DNA of 64,000 nt from Urechis unicinctus (GCA_034190875.2 CM067357.1:18664313-18728312); one strand, 5' to 3'; positions 42,971 through 56,975 are shown, counted from the stretch's first letter. Notes: generated from the sequence alone by a model not told the origin. Made by a program: numbers and translations.

Positions 42971-45900
42971 ATTTGGTTGCTACATCGCCTATTTTAAGTG
43001 TTTATAACTACAATCGTTTCGATTTGTACCTGTCCTATCTGATGCAGTTCAACATAAGAGCATCAATTTTAGGCTTATATTTGAGTTTGCACGTTGTAAA
43101 TGGTCGATCAAGGATCATTATTCGTCATGTACTAACTACTGGTGCTGTCATTAGTATCTATAGGCACTCTATGCGTCATTAGGACAATACACATACACTA
43201 AATACTCCTACCGTGTTAAATGGCCTTTTTAATGCCACAGCGATTAATTTGTTGATCGACCATAGTTCAACTATTAACCTACTATAATTAATGCCACTCA
43301 TATGCATTAATTTATTTGCTACTCGCAACTCCTTTAAACATTGTACCATAGCGTCATATAATAACTATTGGACCATGGGAAGAACGTGATCGTTTTTAAA
43401 TAGCCTCTTGACGCATGGCAGATATCTTCAGTAGTCTACTTTGTTCATCTCGCATTACTGTCTGCCACATATACAATACTATAAAGTCGTATCAGCCGAG
43501 GACTTATACTGATTACATGGCAGACAAAAGCAGCATAACCATCATGAATGGAGGTATGCATGCGGTGTCAAATACTACACTAAATATGATCGTGAATAGT
43601 TCCTAAAATGCAATCACCGTTAGGAAATCTTCATTTTAGAGGAGGGATATTTCATTACACCAGAACGATCTAATTATGTCTTTTTATTGTCAGACAAAAC
43701 AATTTATGTCGCTAATGTTGAAGGACTTCAAATGTGTGATCGATTGAATGGGGTCTAGCAATGACAACAGCCCGGGTAGCAGCAATATGATCCTAAACTA
43801 AAATGGCAAACGCAAAAACACGGGAATTATTTGCATCGAACGGACATGTTGGCATAGAGTATACTATACCACCCATTTCTTACGTCATGAGCAACGATCT
43901 GCAAAGTCATGTTAAACGGGGAACATTAGGTCTGATTCACATCAACTATACTCGTATTTCATGGTTTATACTTTTAGCCACAATGATAGATTTTTATGGC
44001 CAGACCAGAAATTAATCAGACTTTAGTTTTCTGCTATGCACATTAGGCTTCTAAAATATGTATCAATCAAAAAGGGGCATGCATTAACTGTGGAATGCCT
44101 CATTTCGAGTTACCCTTCAATTGGCTTCCGCCACTTGAATGCTACATAAATAATGCCACTAAGATATATGGCGATAATCAATGTGTCTATTGCTAAGCGA
44201 ATCAATACGAAAAAGCATTTTTGTGTTATTAAAAATCGAGCATGTATTGGAAGATGCAGCAGCAGCGGCAGCAAAGCGTAATAAACTCCATCATTTTAAT
44301 CTTGGATTGAACGAGTATTTCAATGAGCGTCAATAACAGGTTGCTTGCATTTTATTGAAAGTAAAGGGATTCTACAAAAAGATACACCAAAAATTTAACG
44401 ACTTCATTGTATCCAACCATGTGTTAATACAATCAAAGAACAATGCAGTATTCTGTAGTTATGAACAATTATTCCAGGAACGCTGATGCATCATAATTGT
44501 AATTACTGCTGAGCATAAACTGATCTATGTACTTTGCGAACAGTTGTTTTGTGCATGAACAAATCCACATTGTAATTACCAATTCACATTTTTTATATTA
44601 ATAAATACGTCATCGTGCTCAGTGGCTACTGTCAGTATGCTTCGGGATAAATGCTGGGCCATGATATCTCATAAAAGCCTTCGCAATATACAACACCGAT
44701 TTTGTAGCAGCGGAATGTCGTGAGGCGGCACCTACATTGGACATGCCTTCTATCATCTCTAAAGTATGGCTTGCTGTATCAAGATGGAAAGACCTCAGTT
44801 GTGCATCATGTTAAATGCGAGTATGAGATAAATGGCCTAACAATAGAATTCTTTAAAGGCAGTGATATGTATTCATGTGGGAAGTCCTTCGGGTTTAACC
44901 ACAATACATTTAATGATGCGTTTGATCTAAACAGCAAATAAATGACACAGATGCAAAATGTGAAGTGAAATAGACTACGATGACTTGACTCAATGCGTTA
45001 ATCATGACACACGAAGGCCATACAGTGCATCATTAAATTCCTTAATGCAAATATTGACCGTTATATTTGGAACCAATATCGGCATCAATCAGTGCGAATT
45101 GAGCATCCATTCCATGACAGGAAAAATATGAATATTTTTTAAGAAATTTGTATATTGCAATTTAACGCACCAATGTCAATGGCATTTCAATGTAAAGCAT
45201 TGCAAATTCAATACAATGACTGACCGACAAAGACCGCATTTATCTATTTGATTTGTAATGGTGTTTTAACATATTAATTTTATGTAGCGCGAACAATAAT
45301 TAACAATCACCACGCTTGGCTTGCATATATTTTACTTGACAAACGTAGGACGAGCACTAATAGCATTCCCACGCTATACATTTTTGAACGGCCGTCCATG
45401 GAATTGGTTGACTCTCTCCTTTATGGTTAGTTCGGGTAGTTTTCCTCTCATTTATTCTTTGCGATCATATTTGGAATTGGAAGTATGTACCTTCCATACA
45501 CGCATAAACAGCAATATCCACGCTTGTCATTGGCCAGCATTAACGTGTAAATTGATTATTTAGAAGCTGCTATATCGTATTCACGCCCTTAGAGACTGTC
45601 ATGTTGTAGGACAAATGTTCCATGTAAATGGATTGCCTAAGTATAATAATCAACGGTGGTAATAATCATGTGGCGAACCGAGGGTATGAATAATCAGGGC
45701 AAGGCGCATAACACAGCGGATACAGGCGGCTTAAGTGGCCTGTCAAGGCATCGACCACCAGTCCGGAAATAAATCCCATTTGAGGACTATTGTATGATAT
45801 TTTCTATGAAATATACATACCATACACAGGAAAAAACCACGTGGAGCGACATACTCGATACAAAAACCAGGAAATTTATTCAGTGTAATATACGGAGAAA

Positions 45901-48177
45901 CTTTAAATAATTACACAATCGCTTTGAATTCTTAAGCACCTGTTGGAACAATAGTTTAACCATCCTATATGCGCTCCCTTCAAAGCAACGCAAATGTTGA
46001 CATCTGAATACTTGGATATTTTTAGATGCCCGATGAGTTTTTTTGGCCAATATTTTACAAGATGAAGGTTATTTCTGATAAACCCGGTTTTCAGAGCTAA
46101 CCTTTGTTTGTCCTGTATATCAGTAAAACCCATGTTCACAGCGGCATGTAAACACTTCATCGAACTATCCACCTCGTCATATACATATATTTATAAGACC
46201 AATGGATGTAAGTTTCATCAAGAACATTGCATATTGTATTTTCCATCCTGCTGCACGTACCAACTCGTATAGGTGCTCACGGTGTTACCTCCAGTTAGTT
46301 CCCAACTATGTCAGATTGCCTCTGAGTGAGGAACAATGCTTCTATGTCTCCTTTAGATTGCCCTAGTTTACGCTCATTGTTCTCATTGGGATAGTGAAGC
46401 CTGTGCGCAATAACAACCGAGCCTTCGCTGAATTGTTCAATTAAACGTGATGCACGTAGCCGATGGCAATGTCCTCTGCAAACAGTAGCCGCTCGCAACA
46501 CTTGGAAATTTATTTATTTAGTCGTCTAACGATCAATTACATCTGAGTGGGCATTGATGTGAACATTAGCATGGAAGATAATTCCTAGTGTGCTTCTGAT
46601 GTTATTATATATACGATGCGAGGTCGGTTTCTGAAGTGACTATACATATCCTGAAGCGCATCTGGCTAAATTGAATGGGCAGATGGAATAGCACTACTGA
46701 TGCAATAGTTTCAATGCTCTTACAAAACATTTCTCACTTCTGTCTGGTAATTGGAGGAAATTGCAAGAACGCCATTATAGCGGAATTGCTATCGCAACCA
46801 TCGCTCGCTTCTGATATGTAAATTGACGAATGTGAATCTCTAATTATAACAGCATTGTGTCCCACACTCTACCGGGCGAATTTGTATGCTGTGGTACTGG
46901 GAATGTTAACCCCGGCATTAGCAAATATACATGATAGAATCTGACATATCAGCTTTGTTGAAATTGATTCGGATCATTTTAGTAAATCGATCTATTGAGC
47001 AGAGGTCTTCGCATTCAATGCCAGTATAAGTAATGATTCTATGACATCGAATATTTTACCGACGCAATTCAATTGTAATCGTCGTACAGGCTAAAATATA
47101 ATATTAGCAAGCCGTAGCTAAAGCCTTTTCTCTGCATAAACGCTTCTTCAGGTTAATAGTTCCCGCCTATGATAATAAACTTCGCTTGCTAATTTTCTAG
47201 CTTATATATTTCTAAACAGAGCTCGTGACTATAGCCATATTGCCACTTGATCAATGACAAACTGCTGGAGGTCACTCGTTAACAATATTATCGCGAAATG
47301 AGGCACCGGACTTATCAATATGTGGTACATAGTTTCCTAGTGCTTATCATCTTTTTTAAAGGCATTCGCTCTTTCGGCGAACATTGCATGGAATATGAAC
47401 GAGGGCTTCTGCAATTGTTCGGCTCTATAATCCGATATAGCACAAATGTATGCAGACAATCTGTCATTTTGATCCGCACAGTAAAATTCAGACCAGCCCT
47501 CTCACTGTTATGTTTGCAATTGTGATGATGGTGGAGGCGCTCCATTCAGAGTGGATACCCTTCTCTGTGATAAAAGCTTTTGCGATATACCGCTTCAATT
47601 ACAAAAAGGTGACAAAACCAAATGTAGTTAGTCTGTGAATATGCAACCCTAAGTAAACGTTAATCATAGTATTGTTATTTAATCGGACTTCTAACATTAC
47701 ATTCTGCAAGATGGGTATACAATTGTTTGACAGATATTGTGTGCAAACACGTCATAGCGTGGGCATAATGCAGGTAACAATAACGAGGAGCATTGATTTA
47801 CTACTGTCATGACCTGAGGCGCTTTCTACTATCAATAATATGCGATTAAAGCGATTTCTGCTGAACCATGGTGACACCACTCTCTACACCAAAAGTGAGG
47901 GTTTTTTGTGTTGGTGAAATATCCTCCGATTTTAATACGACTTGACGCTCGCAATCCAAACAAACTATTGAACAATTGTGTTTCAGAAACTCGAGACTAT
48001 TATTCAGTGTGCTAAGCTATCACCTAATAGTACAGTTTTGGGGAAACATTTGGGCAATACCATTTGAAACTCTTTTCATATGTGTTAGTGCAACGCTATA
48101 AGATCCTTTAATAATGCGCTCTCCTTCATTCTGACCGCACGAGTTGGTTGCCATATTTCTTTAGCTCACGCCTGATA
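42971..48177. other. unassigned DNA, largest stretch without partner
   Basis: In 5.2 kb the only internal match found is the short R11 block. Frames are all under 100 residues (for example 43,803-44,015, 44,720-44,941, 45,903-46,172) and carry no recognisable domain. Exons of an unfamiliar gene cannot be excluded. Confidence 0.45.
43471..43555 (+). repeat. R11 fragment, copy 2
   Basis: Partner of 28,470-28,560 in the opposite orientation. The shared part includes ATCAGCCGAGGACTTATAC here, with ATCAACCGATGACTTATAG in the reverse complement there, and ATTACATGGCAGAC with ATTACGTGGCAGGC. Confidence 0.6.
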
Positions 48178-48455
48178 AGGTGAACATATGACTTATATAG
48201 TATGGCGGCCATTGGTGTAATGTGTTGGGGTTAAGGTTATGGTGGATGGTACAGTTTGCGACTTAGACTGGTGGATAATTGACACTGCCTTACGCTGACG
48301 GAAACTATAGCCATCGATTAGACGGTAAATAAGACCAGCAAGTTGCCATGGGCTCGTATGTGGTAGGGTTCGAATTAAGTTAGGTGTTACGGTGTCGGCT
48401 AATGCTAGCGCATTGTTCGTTAATGGCATCACGGGCTATTGGGCAGTGAATATCA
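48178..48455 (+). repeat. R8 repeat, copy 2
   Basis: Partner of 23,255-23,660. It carries a promoter-box-like GGTTCGAATT at 48,366, but the other copy reads GGTTAGGATC there, and no tRNA fold surrounds it. Confidence 0.8.
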
Positions 48456-48975
48456 GACCAACTTATACTTACTGTCGATCAATCTCGTGTATGTAGTGAT
48501 TGGGATACAATTCGATTTTGAGCAGTATATTTATGGTTAGGGTCAGATACTTGTTCGTTAAGCACATTAATGGTCGATTAAGGTGTGGTTAATTTTCTAC
48601 TAATCCGAAGACATGAAACAACGAATATATCCTTCAAGAAAACTTTTGGAAATATATTTAGATAATGACACAATAACGAAGGAGTACCCTTAGGCACTTG
48701 AAACTACCATACAGATAACATTGCCTTGCAGTCAGTATTTTCAAGTTACATAATATATAACATTTTATGATGTAGAGTTCAGGCTTTGCCTTGCTTGTTA
48801 TAAGTATTGCTTTGATAAATATAAACAGTTATGATCCAAACTTCTTAGTTATTGGTGATGAAATATATCCTAACACCTTAGCTATTGGTAATATAGACAC
48901 AATCTATACAACGTATGTTATAAGTATCGATTGTAAAACTGTGCTTATATGTATTGAAATGTCGAAAGACAGATA
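48456..48975. other. unassigned DNA between R8 and R9
   Basis: A 61-residue frame (48,791-48,976) has no partner or domain. Nothing else was seen. Confidence 0.45.
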
Positions 48976-49150
48976 ATCTGATAAAGCAACCGCCTTCTAG
49001 GGTAAATGGTGAAAAAGATATGGATGACAATGAAAACAAACACCGGCCGATTGACAGTACCAGGCCTTTTCAGCCTCTAGGTGAAATCCTGTAGTGTGTT
49101 GTAGATATGGCCCTCGAATAAACCTCCCCACGCAACCACCAGGATCCCAT
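48976..49150 (+). repeat. R9 repeat, copy 1
   Basis: This aligns in the same orientation with 53,218-53,400. Shared strings are CTGATAAAGCA or CTGATTAAGCA, AAGATATGGATGACA, TTCAGCCTCT, GATATGGCCCTCG and GATCCCATTG. Both copies lie just before R7 or R1 sequence. Confidence 0.88.
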
Positions 49151-49189
49151 TGAAAACAACACTTGAAAAAGATGGATGCAATATCGGGT

Positions 49190-50620
49190 AGTGAAATACA
49201 ATCTCGATTCAGTATTTGTTACCTACGGCGTACTTCACTGGAGTTAACTTTTGCGATAAATCAAACGAGTTATCAGTAACTGTGTACGTTCTTTTGTTAG
49301 AATTGGAGGGCCGTCTAATTGCTATTATCATAAGACAAGGCCAAAGCGGCATACTTTCTGAACAGATATCTAAACCTTTATGGCACTTGTTCCTTTACCG
49401 CTGATACTTTGTTTCACTTAACTAGTACAATATATCGTTACTCTATTATGCAGACGAGTGTGAGGCCTTAAATTCGAACATGCATCATGTTTGCCATCTG
49501 CATTGCATTGCTGTGGCAGAGCTGTTGCAGCGTTCGGCATTTCAAGCTGCTGGCTCATTTCATCGATTATGTAAAACATGATAGCATGCACAAACACCAG
49601 CAGACATAAACACTTGTGTATGCCTATTCGCTTGAGCTAGACCATTTTGATACCACCATCAAGCTAGCTGGCGATAGTACTTTATGGAAGACAATGTGGT
49701 TGCATGCAATTACACAGGCTGAAATCTGCTGCAGGTCCAGTCCGGTTCAACTTGTGGGACAATAAAGCAGTGGAATCACAACCATTAAATGTGGCACTAT
49801 CCACATGACAGGTTTGTCCTAAATGCTCCACTTAAATAGCCATTTGGCTGGTACGAGAGCCCAACTCTGGTCGCAGTGCCGTGTATTACGAGGCAACATT
49901 ATTGCATCCGGTATTACCCTGTTGTATTGGACCTCAGCTTTACTCCTGGATAGCCAAGTTATCACCATCATGATGCTATAAGCTTCACGCAGAGGTTGTT
50001 GTCGACATAAGGAGTGATTTCTGCCACTCTTACAGAGTTGTCTCCATACAGAATACCGGTTTGTCTGCCGCAGATTCTAGCCTCTCTGGCAACGTGTGTT
50101 CTACCTCATCTGTAACAACGTACTTCTTAGAGCGTTCATACCCGAGCGCCTGTGAGTCTATGTATGTACTGAAGCATTAGATAGTTTCACGTTGCCCAGC
50201 ACTGCTGGTGTAACTTGCTTGTTGTAAGTTAGATATGTGGAAAATCATATGATTAAACCGTTACTAACGTTTCACGCAAAACGCATATGAACCAGTTAAT
50301 GAATTACTGAAGGCAAAATTTAACATCTGGATCTTGCACATTCCCAGTGTATTTATGAACGCACTGTTTGCTACCCCACACAGTAAGTCATCTAAACATA
50401 AAAGTAACGAAGGACAACAAACTGGCATTATGCCATAAGAAGCTTTATTATGCTGACGGATCCGCAACAGTTGATCCGTTTCATTTATGTCTCCAAATGG
50501 GATGACCATTTTCTCTCAAGACTGTACATGCAAAAAATGTTTTCACCTTCCATTAGTAAGCAAACAAAATGCAACCGTTTAGCTCAATAAGCAATTGTGT
50601 TTGATTTACCACCTCTAATC
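49190..50620 (+). repeat. R7 repeat, copy 2
   Basis: Inverted partner of 6,600-7,600, longer by about 0.4 kb. The extra DNA (about 49,800-50,420) has no counterpart in the other copy. Landmarks are GTGAAATACAATC at 49,191, CATAAGACAAGGCCAA at 49,329, GCTGTGGCAGAGCTGTTGCA at 49,511, and ACGGATCCGCAACAGTT at 50,456. Confidence 0.85.
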
Positions 50621-50639
50621 TTTTAAAGCCCTAATGAAC

Positions 50640-51180
50640 CATCACACAATTGACTGTCAAAGAGAATATTTTTGTTCGTAATGCTACATTTGATTCAGAT
50701 ACGCTGATATTTGGATGCCATAGCGCCGCTAAACAATCCGAAAGCAGTCAAATTTTATTGTTTAAAATTGATAGGTCCTGTGCAATTCACCAAAAAGAAT
50801 ATAATGTGGGAAAAGTTCAACAGAAGCCACGCTGTACTTTATGTGTTAATAGCCAGACAGCGTGCCTTTTCTCAGTGCCATTAGCTTAATCCATAATGCA
50901 CAAAATCTGCAAAGTATTCATGGTGGGCTTTCTTGAAATAATAGTTGACGATGCGTTTGGTTTACATGACCATCAAGGTAAGTATGGTATGATTAAATAA
51001 TGGTGACCCTCGGTATCTTTTGGATGGGCGTACCGAATTTGAAATGGAGATCGATTTCTAGAGAAGCGCATTGAGGGCATCAATGAATCACAGAAACACT
51101 TCTGATGGTGAGTTTGCCCCACGAAGAAAACAAGATACGATTCAAAGTGGTGTGAGATGTTTTTCACAAAGAACCAGGTA
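50640..51180 (+). repeat. R1 repeat, copy D (partial)
   Basis: This aligns with 53,740-54,250. Landmarks are CGCCGCTAAACAATCC, AATAGCCAGACAGCGTG, GTTGACGATG and GAAGCGCATTGAGGGCATCA, ending at a splice-donor-like ATGGTGAGTTTG near 51,107. The corresponding frame carries a TAG at the place where copies A and B are open. Confidence 0.85.
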
Positions 51181-51985
51181 GTTGTGAGAGTTCATTTCTG
51201 ACATATTATGATCTTGGGTGTTAATGAAGTATTTTGCTCTCGTTCAAAAGTCAAAAACATATTTCCCTTTAAGCTTAGGATAAAAAGCATTTCCATTCAC
51301 GAATATGCTCAGTGCATAATTTTTTATCAATGGTGCAGCAAAAAAGTCGATCAAATTCTGCTCTGAGTTAGACAAATATAAAAATACAAAATTCATTACA
51401 TATGAAAAGAATGAACTGTTTTTCATGCAAAAGCATATGATTCTACCATCGAAAATATTTGATATATTTGGAAATGTTTTTGTGTTCAGCAAAAACACTT
51501 TTTGTCCAAATAGTCGATACATGGTAAATTTCATAAACATTTTGGAACTTTTGATTAAAATTCAAACTTTTCACTGCCAATCAAAGTCAGTAAAAGCTAA
51601 ATACTGACAATTTATATCAAATTCGAAAGTGTTATTATGGATTTTAATATTTGTCCCGTCTGTGACTGTTTCCATAATTGAACTTTTTATACCAAATCAA
51701 TTGGTAATATAAATACTGTCTAAAATAGAAAGTGTGAGGATATTATAAGTAGCTTGAAATTTTATGTCTTGTGTCCTCATTACTTTGGAATGGTCCAAAA
51801 CAATTTCGAGAGACAGAGAGGAAGACAGTTAATGAAATACACCCAGAATGATGATAAATGAAGACATTCGATAGTAAGACATTCGATAGTAAGACAAATT
51901 GTGAGCGTTTCGTTGCTGAAAAAAAACACGAATACGTTCTTACATTGGCCCTGCTATTAAGCTTAACGGAGTAACTAACGTGATG
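51181..51985. other. AT-rich segment separating two R1 fragments
   Basis: This segment sits where the R1 copy at 53.5-57.0 kb has about 2.1 kb of its own sequence, and it has no partner in the window. It is more AT-rich than its surroundings and has overlapping short frames on both strands. A 15-base unit (AAGACATTCGATAGT) is repeated 2.3 times at 51,861-51,895. It may be a foreign insertion accompanied by deletion of R1 sequence. Confidence 0.55.
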
Positions 51986-52715
51986 AGAGTGCATGCATTT
52001 GGAAATACGCCTTCACCAAAGTATCCAGCTTCAATAGACTATTATAAATATTCTCATCGAAACAAGCTCAAGGCGTATATCTACAAACACACAGGGTTCA
52101 GCTGGGTTGGTCGGCATTCGTTAAGAACATAACGTGCGATCACATAAACAATCTGGCTATAACTTAATTATTGATAGGTAAAATTATCCTGCTACACAAC
52201 TATTCACATGTGTTACTATAGGCATACCCATAAGTTCCTTCGAAGCTATGCATAACATGTTTGTCCCTGATGCATTATTCTATCAGCGGCTGGTATTTCA
52301 ATTACAGCTATTTCTTCTTTCAAAATATTTATATGAGAAATAATGACGTCATCAATATTCATCAGATGGTTTGTTGTGAGACAAACGCAATATATCCAGC
52401 GGAGTCATTAGTACAACTATGAATGGAGGCATGGTGCCTCAATTATAATCGCGATGACACCTCGAGTTCCACTTCGAATAATCAAAACAGTCTGTGCGAC
52501 GTGCTGAACTGACGTGGACCCAGTCGAATTGAAACCGCAAACCGATGGTATGGATGATGCAGCTATGTACTTATTACCACCTCCTTTGATTTATAAAATT
52601 CAGGACACTACATACGCATGAATATTTGATTGTTTCCCCAGCGCGCATGTTTAACAGATTCTGAAGTATCCGAAAAACGATCCATTATCGATAAATTACG
52701 TTCGATATTACTGTA
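51986..52715 (+). repeat. R1 repeat, copy C (partial, outer end)
   Basis: This aligns with 56,350-56,975 and with the reverse complement of 1,365-1,890. Landmarks are TGATGCATTA, CAGATGGTTTGTTGTG, ATCGCGATGACACC, AGTTCCACTTCGAATAATCA and GAAGTATCCGA. The match to the 53-57 kb copy continues about 175 bases beyond the end of copy A. A TA tract and R2 follow directly. Confidence 0.88.
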
Positions 52716-52739
52716 TGAAAAAGGCTGACGTTGGCTGAG

Positions 52740-52740
52740 A

Positions 52741-52773
<33 letters not shown>

Positions 52774-52778
52774 TATAT
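52740..52778. repeat. short (TA)n tract at the R1/R2 junction
   Basis: About 40 bases of TA with one CACA break. It lies exactly between the R1 end and the R2 terminus. Confidence 0.9.
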
Positions 52779-53095
52779 TAGCACGAACGCGACCTTTAGT
52801 GGACAAATCGCCAATCTTTCGTAGACTTGGGTACACGAACGTCAATTCACTTATTCATATATCTATATCATAGAGAAATCGAATTTTAGCAACTGACTAT
52901 TCGCTGACATTACCCGAAAACATATACATCTTCCCTAAAAACATTTTTTCGTCGAACAAAATGGTACAAAAAAATATTTAAACATAAGCGTTGAATATAT
53001 ATACTTGACTCGTTATACAACTGTTTGCAGCAATAAATTATTCGCAAAAACTTAGTAATGGTTCGTAGAGATCATATCTATAATCAATATTACCT
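52779..53095 (+). repeat. R2 repeat, copy 2 (truncated)
   Basis: This begins TTAGCACGAACGCGACCTTT right after the TA tract and aligns with the reverse complement of about 27,310-27,720. Two tandem degenerate terminal motifs are visible (CCTTTAGTGGACAA and TCTTTCGTAGAC). The far end of the 27-kb copy is missing. Confidence 0.8.
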
Positions 53096-53161
53096 TTCAA
53101 GCCATAATGAATGCTAATTATTTCATAATATAAGTGAGGTAAGGTAAGTGAAGTGATTTAC

Positions 53162-53193
53162 GGCACACCAACACTAATGTGTTATACGGTGCC
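53162..53193. repeat. small two-step hairpin
   Basis: The outer stem pairs GGCAC (53,162-53,166) with GTGCC (53,189-53,193). The inner stem pairs AACAC (53,170-53,174) with GTGTT (53,179-53,183) around a TAAT loop. It lies between R2 and R9. Confidence 0.6.
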
Positions 53194-53217
53194 TCGAAAA
53201 GTTACTTAGATAAGTTT

Positions 53218-53400
53218 GACCTGATTAAGCAGCCGCCGTCTAGGGTGAACAAGATATGGATGACACACCAGCTTTTTGACTGAACCAGGCCATTTCAGCC
53301 TCTCGTCGAGGTAAAATCCGGGCCATTGTAGTGTGCTGCAGATATGGCCCTCGCAAAGACCTCCCTACTCAACTACCTCGATCCCATTGCCTACCAACAA
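53218..53400 (+). repeat. R9 repeat, copy 2
   Basis: Partner of 48,976-49,150. It is followed after about 70 bases by the long R1 copy B. Confidence 0.88.
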
Positions 53401-53469
53401 GACTAACGCCATACGGTATATATCGCTAATCGCTCTAATGTTATTTTACCTCATGTTTTGTGCAGCCAC

Positions 53470-56400
53470 CGGACTCTCGTCCCATTGTGTTTTAATCAAA
53501 TACCCGAAAGAGATTTATTGGTTAATACTCTTCTGCTTGTAATTGTGCTCACCCGCATAATACCTTGTTTTTAGTTCATGCAACTATTCTGTTTTAATAA
53601 TAAACCGAACGCAGCAGGGGATGATTGAGTTCTACACTGGCCATCAAAAGTCCATAGTATTCCATCGCAACTGGTGTAATTGATAAGACCATAATTGCAG
53701 ATAACTTTTGTAAACGAATAAGCAAACAAAATCCAGTCGACCACTTCAATGAGCGTATCTGCTTGATTAACCATGTCTGGCATTTGCATGCCATAACGCC
53801 GCTAAACAATCCAAAAGCTGTCCATTCTTATTATGTTTGGAATTGAAAGGTCTTTCGAAATACACCGAAACGATATGGCGGTGGACGAGGTCTTTAACAG
53901 AATGCGAGCTTTACTTCACGTGTTGATAGCCAGACAGCGTGTCTTTTCCCAGTACCATCAGCTCAATTTATAATGCAAAATAAGAGAAAATTGCACATTG
54001 CGGGCTTGCTGGAAATGAGAGTTGACGATTGACTTTGTATTAATGGCCATTAAGCAAAGTGTGGTATAATTGAATGGTGGCGATCCGAGTATGTGTCGAT
54101 GTCTCTTGTATGAGCGTAATGCATTCGGGAAGGATCACAATTTATACAAGAGCACATTGAAGGCATCAATGAATCACAATAACCGTTCTGGTGGTGAGTT
54201 TGTCTCACGCCGAAAACAAGTAAAATTATGTGTCAAAGAGCACGAGCGCTGAACTTTTTCATCATATCATATATGTGCATTTATGCCAGCCTCTACATTA
54301 TTTACTCGTCTGATTATTATTATCTATCGGCTCTCTGTCGAACGTAGATTGTCAACGATAATATATGCTTGTTATATGCTACAGCTACGATTTCAAAAAG
54401 CAACTTCTAGATTAGTATGTAACGCCTAGAAATGTTGCCAATGATAGTCATTGTTAGTTCATGATTCGTTATGAGATGGCAAGCAATGAGTTCATCTTCA
54501 AGATATCGGGAATAATAAATATGCTGACCCGTCATATTACTCACGTTACCTTTGTCAATAGACTGTTACAATGAAAAAGTTACCTATGAGAAGAGGCAAT
54601 AGAATACATATGGCTCAGGACAAGGTCACGCGTATGACCAAGCCAGAGGAGGGACTTATACTCCTCGCGATTGGATTAAAGTAACTGCATGGCAATACCG
54701 GAATTTGTTTGCATTTTGGCATCTTTCAAAATATATAAGAGGTGTTGAGTATTGATGATTGAAGGCGCAGTTATTCTTTGTCAACTGTTGCTGCAAGTAA
54801 CGCGTAAACGCCAAAAAAATCAATATTGTTACGACAGTATTTGTATACGGTACAACTGGCAAGGATAATCGTTGCCTCAGGCGCAGATAATTGAGGAAGG
54901 GGCTGCTTTGTGGAACAAATTGAAGTGACATGCAACCAGGAATCTAACCTCTATATATAGGGGATGAGCTTTGTCGTTGTCCAATATGCATACCGTATGT
55001 AAACTGCAAATACATTATAAAACCTCAAATTAGATAGCCTGGTATTTAATTATATCTTCCCGATTGTAGGGAAAATAAATGCATATAATCCCGATAAGGG
55101 ATCAATTAAATACCATGACAACAGACCAACAGGCATTGTTCTTGATGCTCACCATTGATAAACTCTAGATACAATGAATGTGAATAACACGGTGACCGCT
55201 TTGTATTTGCTATTGGTTCTATTATAGCCACGAAGACAGAATATCAGTAAAACACACCTACTCTTTGTATATATATTGCACACTATATGTTTAAGATATT
55301 GTGGTGTTGCTAAAAGCATCAAACATTTTTTTTTAAAATGTTGCATGTTATTTAACGCAAGTTTGAGGCATGAAGGATATCGTTAACTTATTAATGTACA
55401 TTTTACAACCAGGGTGTGTAAATATAATTTACGTCACATAGATCGCATATACGTTACTATGATTGGACTAAATTGAACGGACGCTGGGGAAATGTATGAG
55501 TTGATATAATGCGTAGCATCTGGTGTTTAACGCCTGGCATGTAACAGGCGATCCTGTCACCGGCGAACCTGAGCTGTCACGTTGTTTAATAAGGGGAGCA
55601 GTAGCAATACATAAAACGTTATTGCCATGTGACACTGCGGTCAATGTTGAATATGCGTTTTGGGAACAATATAGTCCGATTGAAAAATTTCTATCCTGAT
55701 TCAATTTATCTAAATAATAGCAGTTTGCTTTTAGCTGGCAATTTCAACAGGTTATTTAACCAGCAAGACCCTACACTATTCCATAAATGTGCTCGCAAAA
55801 AGTTGTTTCAAGTGCATCATGACACGCTAACAATAGTCTCTGTAATAATGAATTAACGCATTATAAGTATTATGAAGGCGAACCCGCCAAAGTTATTCCC
55901 CGAATCGAAGTATGCTCTAGGATTATCCTTAACAAGGGTCATTGTACCTGATTTCCTATTGCACAAGATGTATGATTAAGCTCCCAACGACTATGCAAAG
56001 CCAACTGACTGGGGTAGCAATAAAAATAAATAACTGTTGAATTTCAGTTTTTACTTAATGCCCGATGACTTGTTTGTCAAAGTTTCGCAGACATAAGTGA
56101 ATATTTCGTAAATTTGAATTTACCTTTTGACATGGCAAAAACGCAATTAATTTATGTCGTTAGACTTGAGCCATGACATAATATATCACTAGTTATATAT
56201 CAAGAATTGAACCAGATTATACCACACTGTATTGTTATATAAATCGTCCAATGCAAATACTGAGAAAAATGTCGGTTAGAGGCACAAACAAATTGTAATT
56301 GGATTCGTGCATTAATTGGAAGAGACAATATTTGGGTATGAATATGACACAATAGGATCATAAACAATCTTGCTACACTCAAATCACTTATAGGTAAAAT

Positions 56401-56975
56401 AATCCGGCTACACAACTGTCAACAGTTGCTGCTTAGGGCATACACAAAAGTTCATTTCAAGCTATGCATAATGTGATAGTCCCTGATGCATTACTCCATC
56501 AGCGCTGCATCGGCTTGAATTTAAGCTACAACTACTTGTTTTTTCAAATTGTTTATGTGAGAGACAATAGCGATTTATCAGATGGTTTGTTGTGCGACAA
56601 ACGCATTATATCCAGCGTAGCTACTTGTACAACTAAGTAGTGAATGCACGGTGCCTCAATTGTAATCGCGATGACACCTTGAGTTCCACTTCGAATAATC
56701 AAACAGAGTAAGAAGATGACCCATATTGCCATGTCGATGCAAACTCGCTACCATGGTGACAGACTGAACTGATGTGGACCATTGTCGAATTGTAAACTCA
56801 AACCGACGTATTAGATGATGTAATTATTTATAAAGCTGCAGTGATGCATAATATTCAGGGCACTACGTACACATGAATATATATTGCTTCCCCTACGCAT
56901 GGATCTAACAGATTTAGAAGTATCCGAGAAACGATCGACTATTCATCAATTACGCTAAATAATACCGTATGCAAA
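53470..56975 (+). repeat. R1 repeat, copy B (long)
   Basis: Inverted partner of copy A (1,365-5,625), with direct partners D, C, E and G. It lacks about 600 bases near 56,350 that copy A has. Short frames at 54,070-54,252 (plus) and 55,468-55,704 (minus) align in frame with copy A, but the differences are mostly amino-acid-changing, and the second carries a local duplication (GSPVTGSPVT). I see no transposase, reverse transcriptase or other domain, so the element class is unknown. Confidence 0.88.

Noticed and set aside
44250..44280. Short CAG/CGG-like run (GCAGCAGCAGCGGCAGCA)
   Set aside because: Too short to be a significant trinucleotide array and not within a supported gene.
48355..48385. 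tRNA-like B box (GGTTCGAATT)
   Set aside because: No A box at the right distance and no cloverleaf arms; the paralogous R8 copy lacks the motif.
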